Source: Colias croceus (taxonomy: Eukaryota; Arthropoda; Insecta; Lepidoptera; Pieridae). From it: a DNA stretch of 64,000 nt. Positions 1 to 11,958 of this stretch are shown one piece after another. Position numbers and translations under genes: made by a program. The notes beneath the pieces are model-generated. The model saw only the letters and a list, made by a program, of their open reading frames with translations, was not told the DNA's origin and searched no databases. Location: assembly GCF_905220415.1 (NCBI RefSeq), contig NC_059547.1, positions 4,786,501 to 4,850,500 of the forward strand, in the 5' to 3' direction. Each line of letters begins with the position of its first letter. Position 1 is the first letter of the stretch.

Positions 1-821
1 TTATCAATAAAAAAATATTAAATACATCTCGAAAGAAGACTATTACCTATAACCTAAGAATAACCTACTACCCTTATACCTTATTATCAATAAGCGACGA
101 CGACAGCGGGGTGTCGCATTATTATTTTTGTAAAACATTCTATTCATTTTTTTTGTTCATTCGTTCACTATAAAAAAGTTTATAGATGTATTAGAAGAAG
201 ATAATTTAGTAGGTACAATTTGAATATAATAAACGTTCGCAAAACTACTAATACAGTTGCAAACTCGTGGTTTTAACTGCTAACTGGTTCTACAACATTG
301 ATGACAAGTGAGAACTAGCAACTTTAAAGCCTGATTCACATGATCGTAAATCTAACAAAGACATATTAATCCTTCGCAGTGAGCTTGTTGAGCAAGCAGA
401 CTTGATTTATTCCATCTCAATATTCACACAGTCAATCAAGAACTAAATTATTTAATTGTATACAAGATGTATATTGTATGTATCAATATTTGTATTAGTA
501 AAGATACAATACTGTATCATCCAATCAAATGAATGTGAGACTTAAACTCAAACATTCATTTATTCAATTAGGCTACTATTTAGTAGCACTTTCGAATCGT
601 CATTACATAAGTATTTTAACATTTACCACCGATTCGGAAAGCAGTATCTATGCAGAAGAATCGGCAAGAAACTCCATAGTTGCTCTTTTAAAATCATGTC
701 AATATTACATAATATTATGTAACTTATATCTAACTACATCTAACTACAACTGCAACTATGCACTATAAAATACACACAAATTATTATTAGTCTTAGTTCG
801 TATTATGGGCATTGATATCAT
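1..821. other. no gene seen
   Basis: AT-rich non-coding sequence. An open frame of 79 codons at 529-768 is low in structure and has no recognisable domain. Confidence 0.5.
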
Positions 822-1384
822 CACTACATAGTTTATAAAAAAGTCGCTTTCTCTGTCCCTATAGCCCTATGTCCCTATGTCCCTTTGTATGCTTAAATCT
901 TTGAAACTACGCAACGGATTTTGATGCGGTTTCTTTTAATAGATAGAGTGATTCAAGAGGAAGGTTTATATGTATAATAACATCCATTAAATAGTGGAAA
1001 AGTACTGTTATTTTTGAGGTTTCTAATGTGATGTCGTAAATAATTACATTTTTTCCGCTTACATTGCAAACGCTGGCTGAACCCTACGAGTTTCATCAAA
1101 ATAATGTACTAAGTATTGTACACATTGAAAAGGTCTACAGAAAAGTCCATGATGGTATATGTATCTCTATATATACATATATATATATGGATAACCCACA
1201 ATAACTTTTTTTTTGTCATTTACTTTTTACGACAAATAATGGCTAATATTCGAAGCGATTTTAACCAATACAGCATTAATCCTTAACCAATTAAATACCT
1301 TGAATACATTGTTCATTTAATATAGATCTTTTTAAGTGAATATTTTCGCCATTGCACCCGTGCGAAGCCGGGGCGGGTCGCTAG
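822..1384 (+). repeat. SINE-like lepidopteran repeat, long variant
   Basis: The repeat starts around CACTACATAG and reads CTTTCTCTGTCCCTATAG, then ACTACGCAACGGATTTTGAT, then ends GTGCGAAGCCGGGGCGGGTC and CTAG. Its first 200 bp match the shorter copy at 60925-61116 in reverse orientation. No coding sequence is present in it. Confidence 0.7.
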
Positions 1385-4300
1385 ATGATAATAATTTAAA
1401 ACACAGATATAATATGGTGACGCAAAAACAAATTAATGATAATCGTACATTCAAATGCATGAGCTATTCATAGCTTAAATTTACAAACAAATCCTATTAC
1501 TATTTAGTAATAATTATTATCTCTACTGGGCCGTTTTAATTCAAATAAGTTATGTTGTATTTGTACGTTTTGTCACAAATAATTATATAGTACTATGTTT
1601 TGTGTAGAAAATGATAGTTATCGACGTTCAACAGTACATATTTATTTTTAACCACGATGAAAATTCGACGTTTTATGTGCCCGTGCACTTTTACATGTAA
1701 CTTCAGCTACAGTTACAGTTAGCTTCAATTACGGACTAATTCAGGTGACACTAATACAGATAATACAAAATAGATAGGTAAAGCTACTCCATTCTTCACT
1801 GATTACTCACTTAACCGATCGCTCGACCTACAATCGGATATGACAAAGGATTACGGCTTATTCGAAGCTATATGAAATGAATAACGGAAAAATAGAATTT
1901 ATGAACATCGGGACAATTGAAATGAGCGTATAAACTAGGACAAGCCTACAGTCCGCGGTAGATTGATTGTGTAGGCTGTAGAAGCGCCCTGACAGATAAC
2001 ATGCCCTCAAATAAATCAAAGCGTCAGTTGCAGGAACATCTTTATTATCTGTGGGAAAGGATATTGATGGAGTTCGCGCTTTTTTAATAAATACAGATTA
2101 TGCATGCGGTTAATTAGCAGTTTCCGTCGAGTGTTGTCGTAGACGAGGGTTGCCAGATTTTTCCCCGTTTTCGTAATTAAATAATAATTTGTTTTAAATG
2201 ATTAGTAAAAAATACAATGTATTTTGGATTAATTTTAATGAAAATCATACCGTTTGCAATAAAATATTTCCTAGAAAAATAGCGTCACATTATTTTCCGG
2301 AGAAATATTATAAAACTATTATTTTATAGCATAAACTTAGTTTTTTTAAATACAAAAAAATATGATACAGTACATACAATAAAAATTTATGAAAATAGGT
2401 AAATTTAATCAATTTACATAAATAATCGATAGGTATATTCCGTAATTAGCTTCATCACATAAATTACTATCCATAAAATTCATAAAAATTCAGTCCCAAT
2501 TTTGCTAACAGCGTGGGTCACTAATTGGTGGGAAGTTTAATAATTTCGAAGCGTATTGGAAATGGACGCTCAATTTGTCTGAACAAATCACTCAGATATT
2601 TAATTCAGTGTAAATTCGACAAGATAAGATGAGGTCAGAGGAGAATACTCTATTATTTGATACGGGTCTGACAGCGCAGGAAGTTTGGCCAGGAAGAAAA
2701 GTTCTTTGAGATTGTATCGTTGTAGTTCTGTGGAAAGGATAGCAATCAAAAAGAGCTAAATGTAAGTGTTTCCATCTATCAATGTGACTACATTTACATA
2801 CAATGTGGGAAGTTGTGTTGTTTATTCTTGCATGTTATTTCAAATGTATTATTTTGTAGGTAAAGTGGAATGAAAATGTTAAGTATAGAGTTCTAGCTTG
2901 TTTATTATTCGTGTATGCTTATTTATTCATATACATGACATCTTTTTTAGATTTTTAACGTGTATCGAATTGATTATCAATAAAAATAGTATTTCAACAT
3001 CTGTTGAACAATGTTGGTTGACTTAAAACATACTCCGAGACTACTCCGAAAGTTAAAATCTTTTATCAGAAGTCCCTGAAATCACACTAAATAAGTACCA
3101 ATTGCATCTTATTGACACTCGTAAAAACACGAGACATTTTAAAGTCTAAAACGGTTCCATTCCCTTTAACTTCCACTCGAAAGTTAATTATCTGCGCCTT
3201 TTTCCTTATCTTCCACAATGCAATCCTACTTTTGTGAAGGAGTCACACAAAGCAAATTGCTAATACCCAATAGCTCTAAAAAGGGCGGTGAATAGGCCAT
3301 TTCCTGAAGGAGCTTTATCTTTTACTCTCCGCGTGACGGATACACTCGGTGCTTAGAGAAATAGCTGTGATATGTCACGATATTTTTTACTAAGGGACAT
3401 CTTTTAGTGTTCATAAATTCTTCCCACGTTCTCGAATCAATATTCATTGAACTTGAGTGGTATGAATTGGCACAATCATGTAAAACTTATTTGGAATGAA
3501 TTTGTTAACTATTACGTCATAGAATTTTCGAATAGAAGCAATTTAAAGTAACTTCACAATCAATAAACATTACATTGTTGGAATCAAAGCACGTTTGTAT
3601 GTTAAAAACTCCCAAGACAATAATCTAATGAAATCTTTGAGAGTTGTTTCTTGTAAATATTAAATGACGAAAAATTAATACGTCGAGGAAATCTGTGTAT
3701 TTACATTTAACAATTTTAAGTCGAAAGTTAAAGAAATAAAGTGTATTTTATAATGTAAAGCATACGTCGCTTAAAGCCTGGAGTGAAGTCGTCTTCACAC
3801 ACTCCTCGGAGAATTCACGCGCCCTTAAAAAGGGTCGGACAATGGAATGGTTTTACGCTAGTCTAAGTCTCCTAAGGGTAAACATATATTCTATATTTAT
3901 ATGAAAATCTTATAAAAGTTCGCAACTTTACGTGTGCCCCGCGACTGATATTTTTGCCAAGGGAACACGAGTGCAAACGAGCGTAAAAAATTCAAAATAC
4001 GCAGTAAATATTTCATTAGTCTCTGTAGGATCGAAAGTTGGGACAACTTATACGATGTTTTGCCATATTCCTATTTATGTCTTAACAAACTCCTTTTGTT
4101 TCGATTTGTTTGTATCTTAATGTAATAATATTTTAGTACTGTTATACGTTATTAAGTTTGGGAAATTAATGTTGTTATCAGTAGTTATTTATTTATAAGC
4201 AACAAATATTTTTTTGTATAATGTTTGAGAAGAGAAAGACACAAAAAACAGATTCTAAAAAGCGGTATTGAAGATGCTTATGGGATACTGAAAGTATAAT

Positions 4301-6024
4301 GAACGTGTGTGCGTTACTTAACGCACCGAATATTTCATCACAGTTTCTCCACTTTTCAAAATAGCGAACTATTCTTTAGAATTGACGCTATCGATACTTT
4401 CGGGAGACGCAGCATAGTTTTAGAAATCGTTCATTCCATATTCCGCTTCATGGCTGCATATTTCTGGATAGGATATTCAAAACGAATGACGGACTCCTGT
4501 TATTGCCTTTTGAAATAGGAATATGTAGTGTGTGAATTTTAAAAAGTCTTTATAATAGTAAAACGTCACTGGATATCGGCCTAGTTTTACATTTTCAAAC
4601 CATTTTGTTTCTTGTAATACTGAAAACGTAGTTTTAGATGCAGCGGTCTAATGAAAATCGATGCTACCGAGACTACAAAATGATTGTGTGTAATGAAATT
4701 ATTCCTTGCCTATTATGTGGCCTATATCTATACATTGTCTATACATTAGTTCTGTTTTGTACATTATATTTTGTATTATAGTCTATCCGTAATATTAACA
4801 TATCCTATTTTGTTTAAACAGAAATAGAATATGTAAGAAAAGAAAAAAATATTATGTAGATAAATAGGTTAGCTATGTGCCGCATGATATTGGAATTTGG
4901 AATAAGTCTTTGTTAATTTTTTTAAATAAATGAAATTTTTAACGGTATGTATTAGAAGAGTTCTGCGCAAACATTCATAAATAAATCACGTATCTTTGTA
5001 ATCCGCATCGAGGCATCGAGAAAAGCGCTGGCATTTCGCGCAGCCGTGTGGCCATTGGATTTTATTCATGATGGATCAAAATTCATATGTGATTCCGTTT
5101 GAAATTTGATAAAGATTTACAATGCTAATAAGTATTTTAAACGCAAAACTTTGTAATCAATACCCCATTTCCCCATTAGCAAACTATTTGTCACAAAATG
5201 TAAAGGAAACTCCCGCTCGCCAATAAAATTGCATTACAGTTTCATTTGAAACAGAACAACGATTTCCTTGCAACACAATGCGCTAACAAGGTCCAATACT
5301 TTGTCAAGTTTACAGCGACAATAACTCGGAGTTTATAATTTCCAGAATTTGTGTATTCAAAGCGCAGTTGTCGCAAACATTTTGTCATATTGGTCGAATA
5401 AAAGTCTACGCGGTATTCAAATCACGTTTGCGATAAGGGCCACCGCCTCTGCCTGGCTTACAGTGACTTCAGTATATTGTAGTCACTCGCAGTTATCCGG
5501 TTGCAGGGGTGCCACAACTTAGGTATTCACATCATGCTTACAAACTTCCCGCATCACGTTTCCAGCGCCAGAGGTTATTTGCATCCCACCTTTACATTTT
5601 CTTACTACTTGATCTCACGTCATTTTAATGTCGCGAAATATAACGTTTTTTTGTTGTAAGAATATGAATTATTTGGTTGACATAACAATGTTACTTGTAA
5701 GGGAATTCTAAATATTTGTTTCTTTTGTAGATTTTGTTTACGCTTGTCTTTTATTTTTGTACATTAATATGTGAGGTTTTATTATTTATTTTTTTACAAG
5801 AGACATTTGGGTAAATGTACAGGTCTTTGCTTCTTTGTCTAATAAAATGAATCATTGTATGATATACGAGTATCAAGGAAATATATCAGGACAGAACGCG
5901 AGTTCCATTCTTGTACACCTGTTTATTCATTTAATTGAAAGCACTCTCATTAATTGTTTAAAATTATTTGCGCAGTTTTAAACACCATCTAAACTTTTAT
6001 AATATTATGAATGCTAAAATATAT
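1385..6024. other. no gene seen
   Basis: Mostly AT-rich unique sequence with a few GC-richer patches (about 3770-3870, 5010-5060, 5420-5590). Short open frames at 3932 and 4309 have no protein-like features. The patches could be regulatory, but the sequence alone does not show this. Confidence 0.45.
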
Positions 6025-6759
6025 TGCACGCCTCATAAGCGAAGCGTTGAGGTGGGTACTACTGTCACTTCGCGCAAAACATCTGATTTTTCAAACTTAA
6101 AATGTCTTTATGTATCATACATTGCACTTGTAAGATAATACATACACACACATATTAAGAAAAAAACACTATTTTTAACATTCATGATATTTTTGTTGTC
6201 ATTTTTGTTATTTAAACTAGTTAAAAAACAGTTTAAAAAAGTTCTGTCTTGGACGTCCGTGTGTCTGTATGTGCGGAGGATTATCTTGTTAACACGATAG
6301 CGACCGAAATACTTTACTAATCGAGTCTTTTTTTTTCTCTTACGCTTGAGTATGCTCAGGAATAGAACCCTTTCATTTTTCAGGGTCTGATTCGATGTGG
6401 TTTAATTGTTATTAAATAAACAAAAAAAATATCGACTGTTCTCCATAATTTTAGTATATTTATATATATTCTTTATTTTTTTTTTTATATTTATAGTGTA
6501 CTCAAAATTCACCATTATAAACTCGATTCTTTATACTATAAGCCAAGGTTTAAAAAAATAAGTTGGTAGTCAGTCCCTTAAACCTGCGCAGTTCTGTGCA
6601 GCATCTAGGTGGGGCCACAAGAAAAATAGCTCAATTATTACGGTACCGCTCGCTGTCTTTACTTTTCCAACTGTTTTATTTTATTTCTTTTTTATATTTA
6701 TAGTATAATCTTTATAAATAATCAATTTTATTGTAAAGGATGAGATTATGAGGCGTGCA
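6025..6759. mobile_element. non-autonomous element with 14-bp terminal inverted repeats
   Basis: TGCACGCCTCATAA at 6025-6038 is exactly inverted at 6746-6759. Next to the left end is GCGAAGCGTTGAGGTGGGTA, which reads like a repeated lepidopteran sequence. There is no ORF of note between the ends. I could not see a clear target-site duplication, so the superfamily is unknown and the borders are tentative. Confidence 0.55.
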
Positions 6760-6908
6760 CTTTTGGATTTTCCTAACTATTTTTTGTCTTGCTTTCACGT
6801 TGCAACGGAGGGATTTGATTGTTTGGATTTTGTGTTTAGAGATGAAAAGGCAGAGATTATTTGAGGAGTAGAAAGTGATATAGGTTAATCGCTAGTGGGA
6901 AAATTTCT

Positions 6909-6938
6909 ATGCAGACGAAGCCGCGGGCAAGAGTTAGT
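6909..6938 (+). repeat. end fragment of a SINE-like repeat
   Basis: GACGAAGCCGCGGGCAAGAG followed by TTAGTTA is the GC-rich terminal block found at the ends of the other short repeats here. The rest of the copy is not recognisable. Confidence 0.5.
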
Positions 6939-7548
6939 TAAAGCTATGACAATGAATGTTTCTATAGAAATAAATATAAAAATTTTCTTGAATTTAGTAG
7001 TGAAAAGAGAAACGATAATAATATTTCGTAAGCAATTATGCGGGTTCTACCCTACTATTGCAGAGATGGTCGTTGGAAAACTCATAAATTTTGATAGACC
7101 TCCAAATTTATTTGATATGCGGTACCGATAAAGATGTGACAAACTTTACACCTTAAAAATATTCGTTTTATCAAACAAATGAAGAACAAATTCTGCTTAA
7201 AATATTATTTTCTAGCTTAGAAAGACCAGATAAATTTAAAAACTTATTTAGCTTTTTTCTTTCTACACTACTACTAACCTAAATTAAAATTAATAAGTGG
7301 TCTTTGAGATATTAAACACTATAGCGCTATCTATATATTGGGTATTTATTTATATTAATATTCACGTACTTCAGTAATTACAAAGCCTGTGGATAGTCCG
7401 ATGCACAACAGTTATAATGGCCGATGATGGCTAATCAATTATCATACGAAGGGAATTTGGCATGTTATTATTAATCATCGCAGATATCTGCCGCTGCGAT
7501 ATTTATAGTGTTATTACAAATTATATATTATTATGAACACATATTATT

Positions 7549-7728
7549 AACTAGCTTCCGCCCGCGACTCCGTCCGCGCGGAAAAATTAAGAAAAATTAC
7601 GATTTATTTTTTTTCTACTTATTTTTCCGGGATAAAAAGTATCCTATTTTATGCCTAGGATAATAAGGTATAATTATACCAAGTTTCATCGAAATCGAAC
7701 CGTTAGTTTTCACGTGATGCCTGAACAT

Positions 7729-7765
<37 letters not shown>

Positions 7766-7770
7766 AAATT
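7549..7770 (+). repeat. SINE-like lepidopteran repeat with (ACAG)n tail
   Basis: It begins ACTAGCTTCCGCCCGCGACT, continues CCGGGATAAAAAGTATCCTA and CAAGTTTCATCGAAATCGAA, and ends in an ACAG microsatellite. The order of blocks is the same as in the other short repeats of the window (GC-rich end, middle, ACAG run). Confidence 0.75.
7729..7762. repeat. ACAG microsatellite, about 8.5 units
   Basis: A perfect tetranucleotide run of ACAG at the 3' side of a SINE-like repeat. The same motif occurs at the equivalent place in the repeats ending near 43920 and starting near 56722, so it is part of the repeat structure. Confidence 0.9.
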
Positions 7771-8043
7771 TTTTAATCACATATTTGGGCTTGGTATCGA
7801 TACAGTAACACCCCCTGCTATTTATTTTTTCAATATTTTCAATGTACAGAATTGACCCTTCTACAGATTTATTATATGTATAGATAATACTTTAATAATT
7901 AATTTCTTTTTAATATTAGTTCTAGACTTATGCTAGTAATAAACCTATCCACATTAAGACCTACCTTGCCAATCTTGGGATAAAAAATTGGCAAAAAGTT
8001 GAATATTTAGGAAATTATTTTAGGTCATTTCTGTTTGTTGCAG

Positions 8044-8152
8044 GGAGCCGCTGCATGCGGGTTCGCAGGATCTTAAAGTCCACCTACGTCCAGCTACGTC
8101 ATACAACGGCAGCAACGACGACAACTTCTTCTTCCATATTGCACATAACTAA
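8044..8152 (+). other. candidate terminal exon (weak)
   Basis: A good acceptor (CATTTCTGTTTGTTGCAG) is followed by a GC-richer stretch. In the frame that starts with the second base it reads EPLHAGSQDLKVHLRPATSY, NGSNDDNFFFHIAHN and a TAA stop (35 residues). The composition is more protein-like than other short frames in the area. I recognise no family and no partner exon. It could also be a non-coding exon or chance. Confidence 0.2.
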
Positions 8153-11100
8153 ACACAAGAAACTATTAACAAAAGATATTCGATCAAAAAGCTACAACCA
8201 AATTCATTTGAGAGCTATGGCATCATAGTGCCATAGAATTTATTGCACAGACTAGCCAAATAATTATCTTTTCCTCATTTTGCGTCAGTGAGAGTTTATT
8301 AAGTAAATAGTTACTTTGTCAAAGAAGTCGCCTATTTTATCATGTGTCTCTTTTAGGTTAGACGAAATTGAATTTCTCTGAAGCCTTAAATAATGAATTC
8401 TGTAACAGTTACTTTTCCACTCAGCCCACTACAAAAGCCAATCATGTGATTGGAATGTGGGCAGGAGCCATCGGGAGCAAACAGAAACTATTACGATACG
8501 AAAGGTGTACCTAACAGAACATTAATTAAAATGTCAATCAAGCCCAAACTCTGCAATGGCCGCTTTGAAACATCGATTTTCGTCGGTATTCCTGAGCCTG
8601 ATAGTGGATGAGCATATGTGCATAGAGTAACTGATTTTAGTTGCATAATAGATTGCTTGCCATTAATTGTGCACGTGTTCTAATGAGGCTCTGTTGGTTA
8701 TAAGACGGAGCCCGAATGTAAACGGTGGGTAACGTATGGTATTAGTAACATTTAGGATTAGGATGGGAAGATTTTCCTTTAGTTCAAAGATTTTTTTGCA
8801 CGTGAACGTTTGTTGGTTTAAAGACGTAACTTTAATGCAAGGAAAGTAAAGTAGATTTCGTTTCAGTAACGTTTATTTGGATTATGGTGGGATGATAAAT
8901 GATGACCCATTATAAGAAATGTTGAAGGTATATTTATTTATATTATTATACTTGTATAATTATTTATAACTAGTTTCTGATCACATAGATTAATAAATTA
9001 TTTAACACTTTTCAATTATCTAACACTTGCTGCGCCTCTCAACCTGTCCTATATTAATTTGAGGAAAAAAAAACTAGGAGTTCATAAACGTTTTAGCACG
9101 CAAGGGCAGCTCAAGAAAACAAGCCGAAAAAGGGAATATTTTTCCACATTTTATAACATTTTTTGTTGCTATGCCACCCCTATTGGTCATGGTAAGCACG
9201 TTCAACAAGCAAACAAACATAACTTTTAACTTTAATATATTATTTTTAAATTTAACAATGCGGATAAATGAAATAGTTAAATGAACTCTACCATATTATA
9301 TTATGATGGTATTTAAGGTTTTTCTTAATTCGATATTTAACATTTTGTATATTTTACAAAACAAAATAATATTCTCGACTTACGAATAATTCAATTCAAT
9401 CTGTACTATAGGTACTTACCTAAAGTTATTATACACACACTCTATGTATCTATTAGAATAATTAATTTCATACTCATAACATTTGCGCCAAAGCAACTGC
9501 TGAATGAAAACTAGACGTATTCGTAGCATAAGTTTCCCAAGTCTTAAATATTCAACTCGCGAGTTTCGCAACTTTATACCGAATGCAACAAAGAAAATCG
9601 ATGATATATTGAAACTGAGTTACGATATCACGCTGTACTTCTTGTTTGTTCAATTACCTATACATTGTGAATTTTTATTTGTTGAGATATAATATAAGTT
9701 GATTCTGAATAGTTATAATAACATTGTTGAAACATTAATTTACTATTTGAGGTTCAAATTTCATTAACATCAAATAATAATATATGACTATTAACTTCTA
9801 CTATTACTACTTCTTCTTCTATTCAAGTTCAGAAGAGATTATATAATATCGTATGCATAATATAATATAAGAAGTAAGTTTGGTAGTGTTTACGACTCGC
9901 ATTTGCTAACGGGACTTACTTATATTATGACGACTAGTAAGAGACAGGTGGACCGACAGTCCTTAACTGGCACTCAAGGTAAGGGCATTTGACTTTCCAC
10001 TTCCTGGTTCCAGTTTGCTTTTGGAATATGTAAAATCCAATTTCTTTAACCTGCTTCTTGGGATTTACACCTAACATATTTTATTTTAGGAATAACAATA
10101 TACCATGTACAGATTACTAATAAGGCTTTCGTTCTTTTGACTTTTCTTTTTTGTTAGTTTGATATGAGTAATGGAAGGATGACTTGGAAGGATGCGGAAA
10201 AGAGTATATGCCTCCAACTCCTATAGTCATCGCTGAAACATTCACATATAACTATATTTCCACCGTGATCTCTGAAGTGTGGTAACTATTCCCCGATGCG
10301 CGATGGCCAATTCGTGCTGAAGCGTACTCGACTCGCACATTATAAAAGCTTTAGTACTGTTTGATGATTGTTTTCTTTAAGTATACCTACATACCACTAA
10401 ATTTGCTAGTTTAGACAAGTTCTAATCGAATAGTGCATAGTTTGAGAAACATGTTAGTGAAGCTATTTAACAATGTTCACGGCGTTAATTGAACTTTTAC
10501 TTTGTACCTACTTATTTAATTAGATACTATATTGTTATTAGGCTTTTTTAATTAAAGTTAAATTTTAATGGATTCTATTTCAATGTGGTGTACATGAAAA
10601 TAGAGAATTAAAAATTAACATATTGTTATCAACAATATTCCAAGAAAACTATTCTTCGTGCCTGTCTGTATAATCTGTCAAATTTAATCCAGGGGCGATC
10701 ATCCGTTTTTAGAGGTAGAGAACAACAATCTTCCCTCTTATTTAATTTACCTCTCACAACAACTTCTGTCTTTACCTATGGTTGGATTTAATAGTTTAAA
10801 ACAATGTTAAAGTTTACGAAAACGTAAGCTTCTATAAACTTTTAAATTATAAACGGGGAATAATAGCAAAAACTGAATTCATGCAAATTTTTATATAAAA
10901 TAAGTACTTAGAGTTTATACACTTCTTTGTTAGAACTTCACAAAGTAAAATATGTAAATGGAAATTAAGAAAAGTAGCAGATGATTTCACAGTGATGTGC
11001 TTAACTTGTCGAATTTTACGAAGGTGATATACGGGTATAAAATAAAACGTGCCTTGAAAGCAAACATTAGCGTTCGGGTGAGGTTTCATTGATACTACAG

Positions 11101-11949
11101 AGTAAATTTCATTTTATTTTAGTTGATATTTTTTTTATTATACATAGTAGTTAGTTATAAAATAATATTTAAAAAAATTTGGAAAGTTTTGTGCATCTGT
11201 ACATCGTATATATTATGAAGAATATATTGAATGGAATACAAAGTTAATAAGTACAAATTAGGTACCTACATAGAGGAAAAATGAAACGATGGCTCGATGT
11301 GTTCACCCTGCTTGTTCACAGAACCTATTCACAATGTAATATTTATTGCACTTAATATTATTGGATTCAAACGACCGTAACGAAAATTCTTTTCCTTTTT
11401 TGTACTTATAACATAAATCTTAATGCAATAAAAACATGGATTAAAGTGAGTTAAAATAAAGAGAAGTACTGGTAGTACCCTCATTCTTAAAATATATCAC
11501 CTAATGTGATCACATCCTTACATTTTTCGTTGCACGAGGTCAGAATTCATTTCAGAAGTCTTTGCACAAAGTGTGGAAAGCTGACCACATCACTATATAA
11601 AGTGTAGATAGTGACTATATATCGCAGGATTTCAGCACTTATCGTTGTTAGCTCTTAGCGGTATACAAAGTTTTCGTATAAATATATTGAAATACACCAG
11701 TTTTATTTATATTTTAAATAATGATAAAAAGAAAAACAAAGTTCCACATTAAATTTCTAAGAAGAAAGTTAGTTTTCTAACCCTCAATCAAAAAGTATTC
11801 CTTATATTTCCGTGAATACGTAATCAATCAATGAGTAATATTATCTAAAAAAGAGAGAACAAAAATTTATTTCAAGTAATAGTTTGTTGAACTATGTTTT
11901 AAATATATATCTTTAATCTATACATATTACAATTAGCTAATAGTATAAA

Positions 11950-11958
11950 CAGTACATT
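11950..11958. repeat. target-site duplication, 3' side of the RTE element
   Basis: CAGTACATT here is repeated exactly at 14987-14995. The two copies flank the RTE element and mark its insertion site. Confidence 0.85.

Larger units (their letters stand above)
6760..11949. other. no gene seen apart from short repeats and one weak exon candidate
   Basis: This stretch holds the SINE-like fragments at 6909 and 7549 and the weak exon candidate at 8044. A patch at about 10180-10345, including CCCCGATGCGCGATGGCCAA, may be an old interspersed repeat. The rest is AT-rich unique sequence. Confidence 0.45.

Noticed and set aside
10180..10345. A patch that resembles a repeated lepidopteran sequence, or a coding remnant on the minus strand
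   Set aside because: I could not identify the family or the ends, and the frames are short, so it is only mentioned in the gap description.
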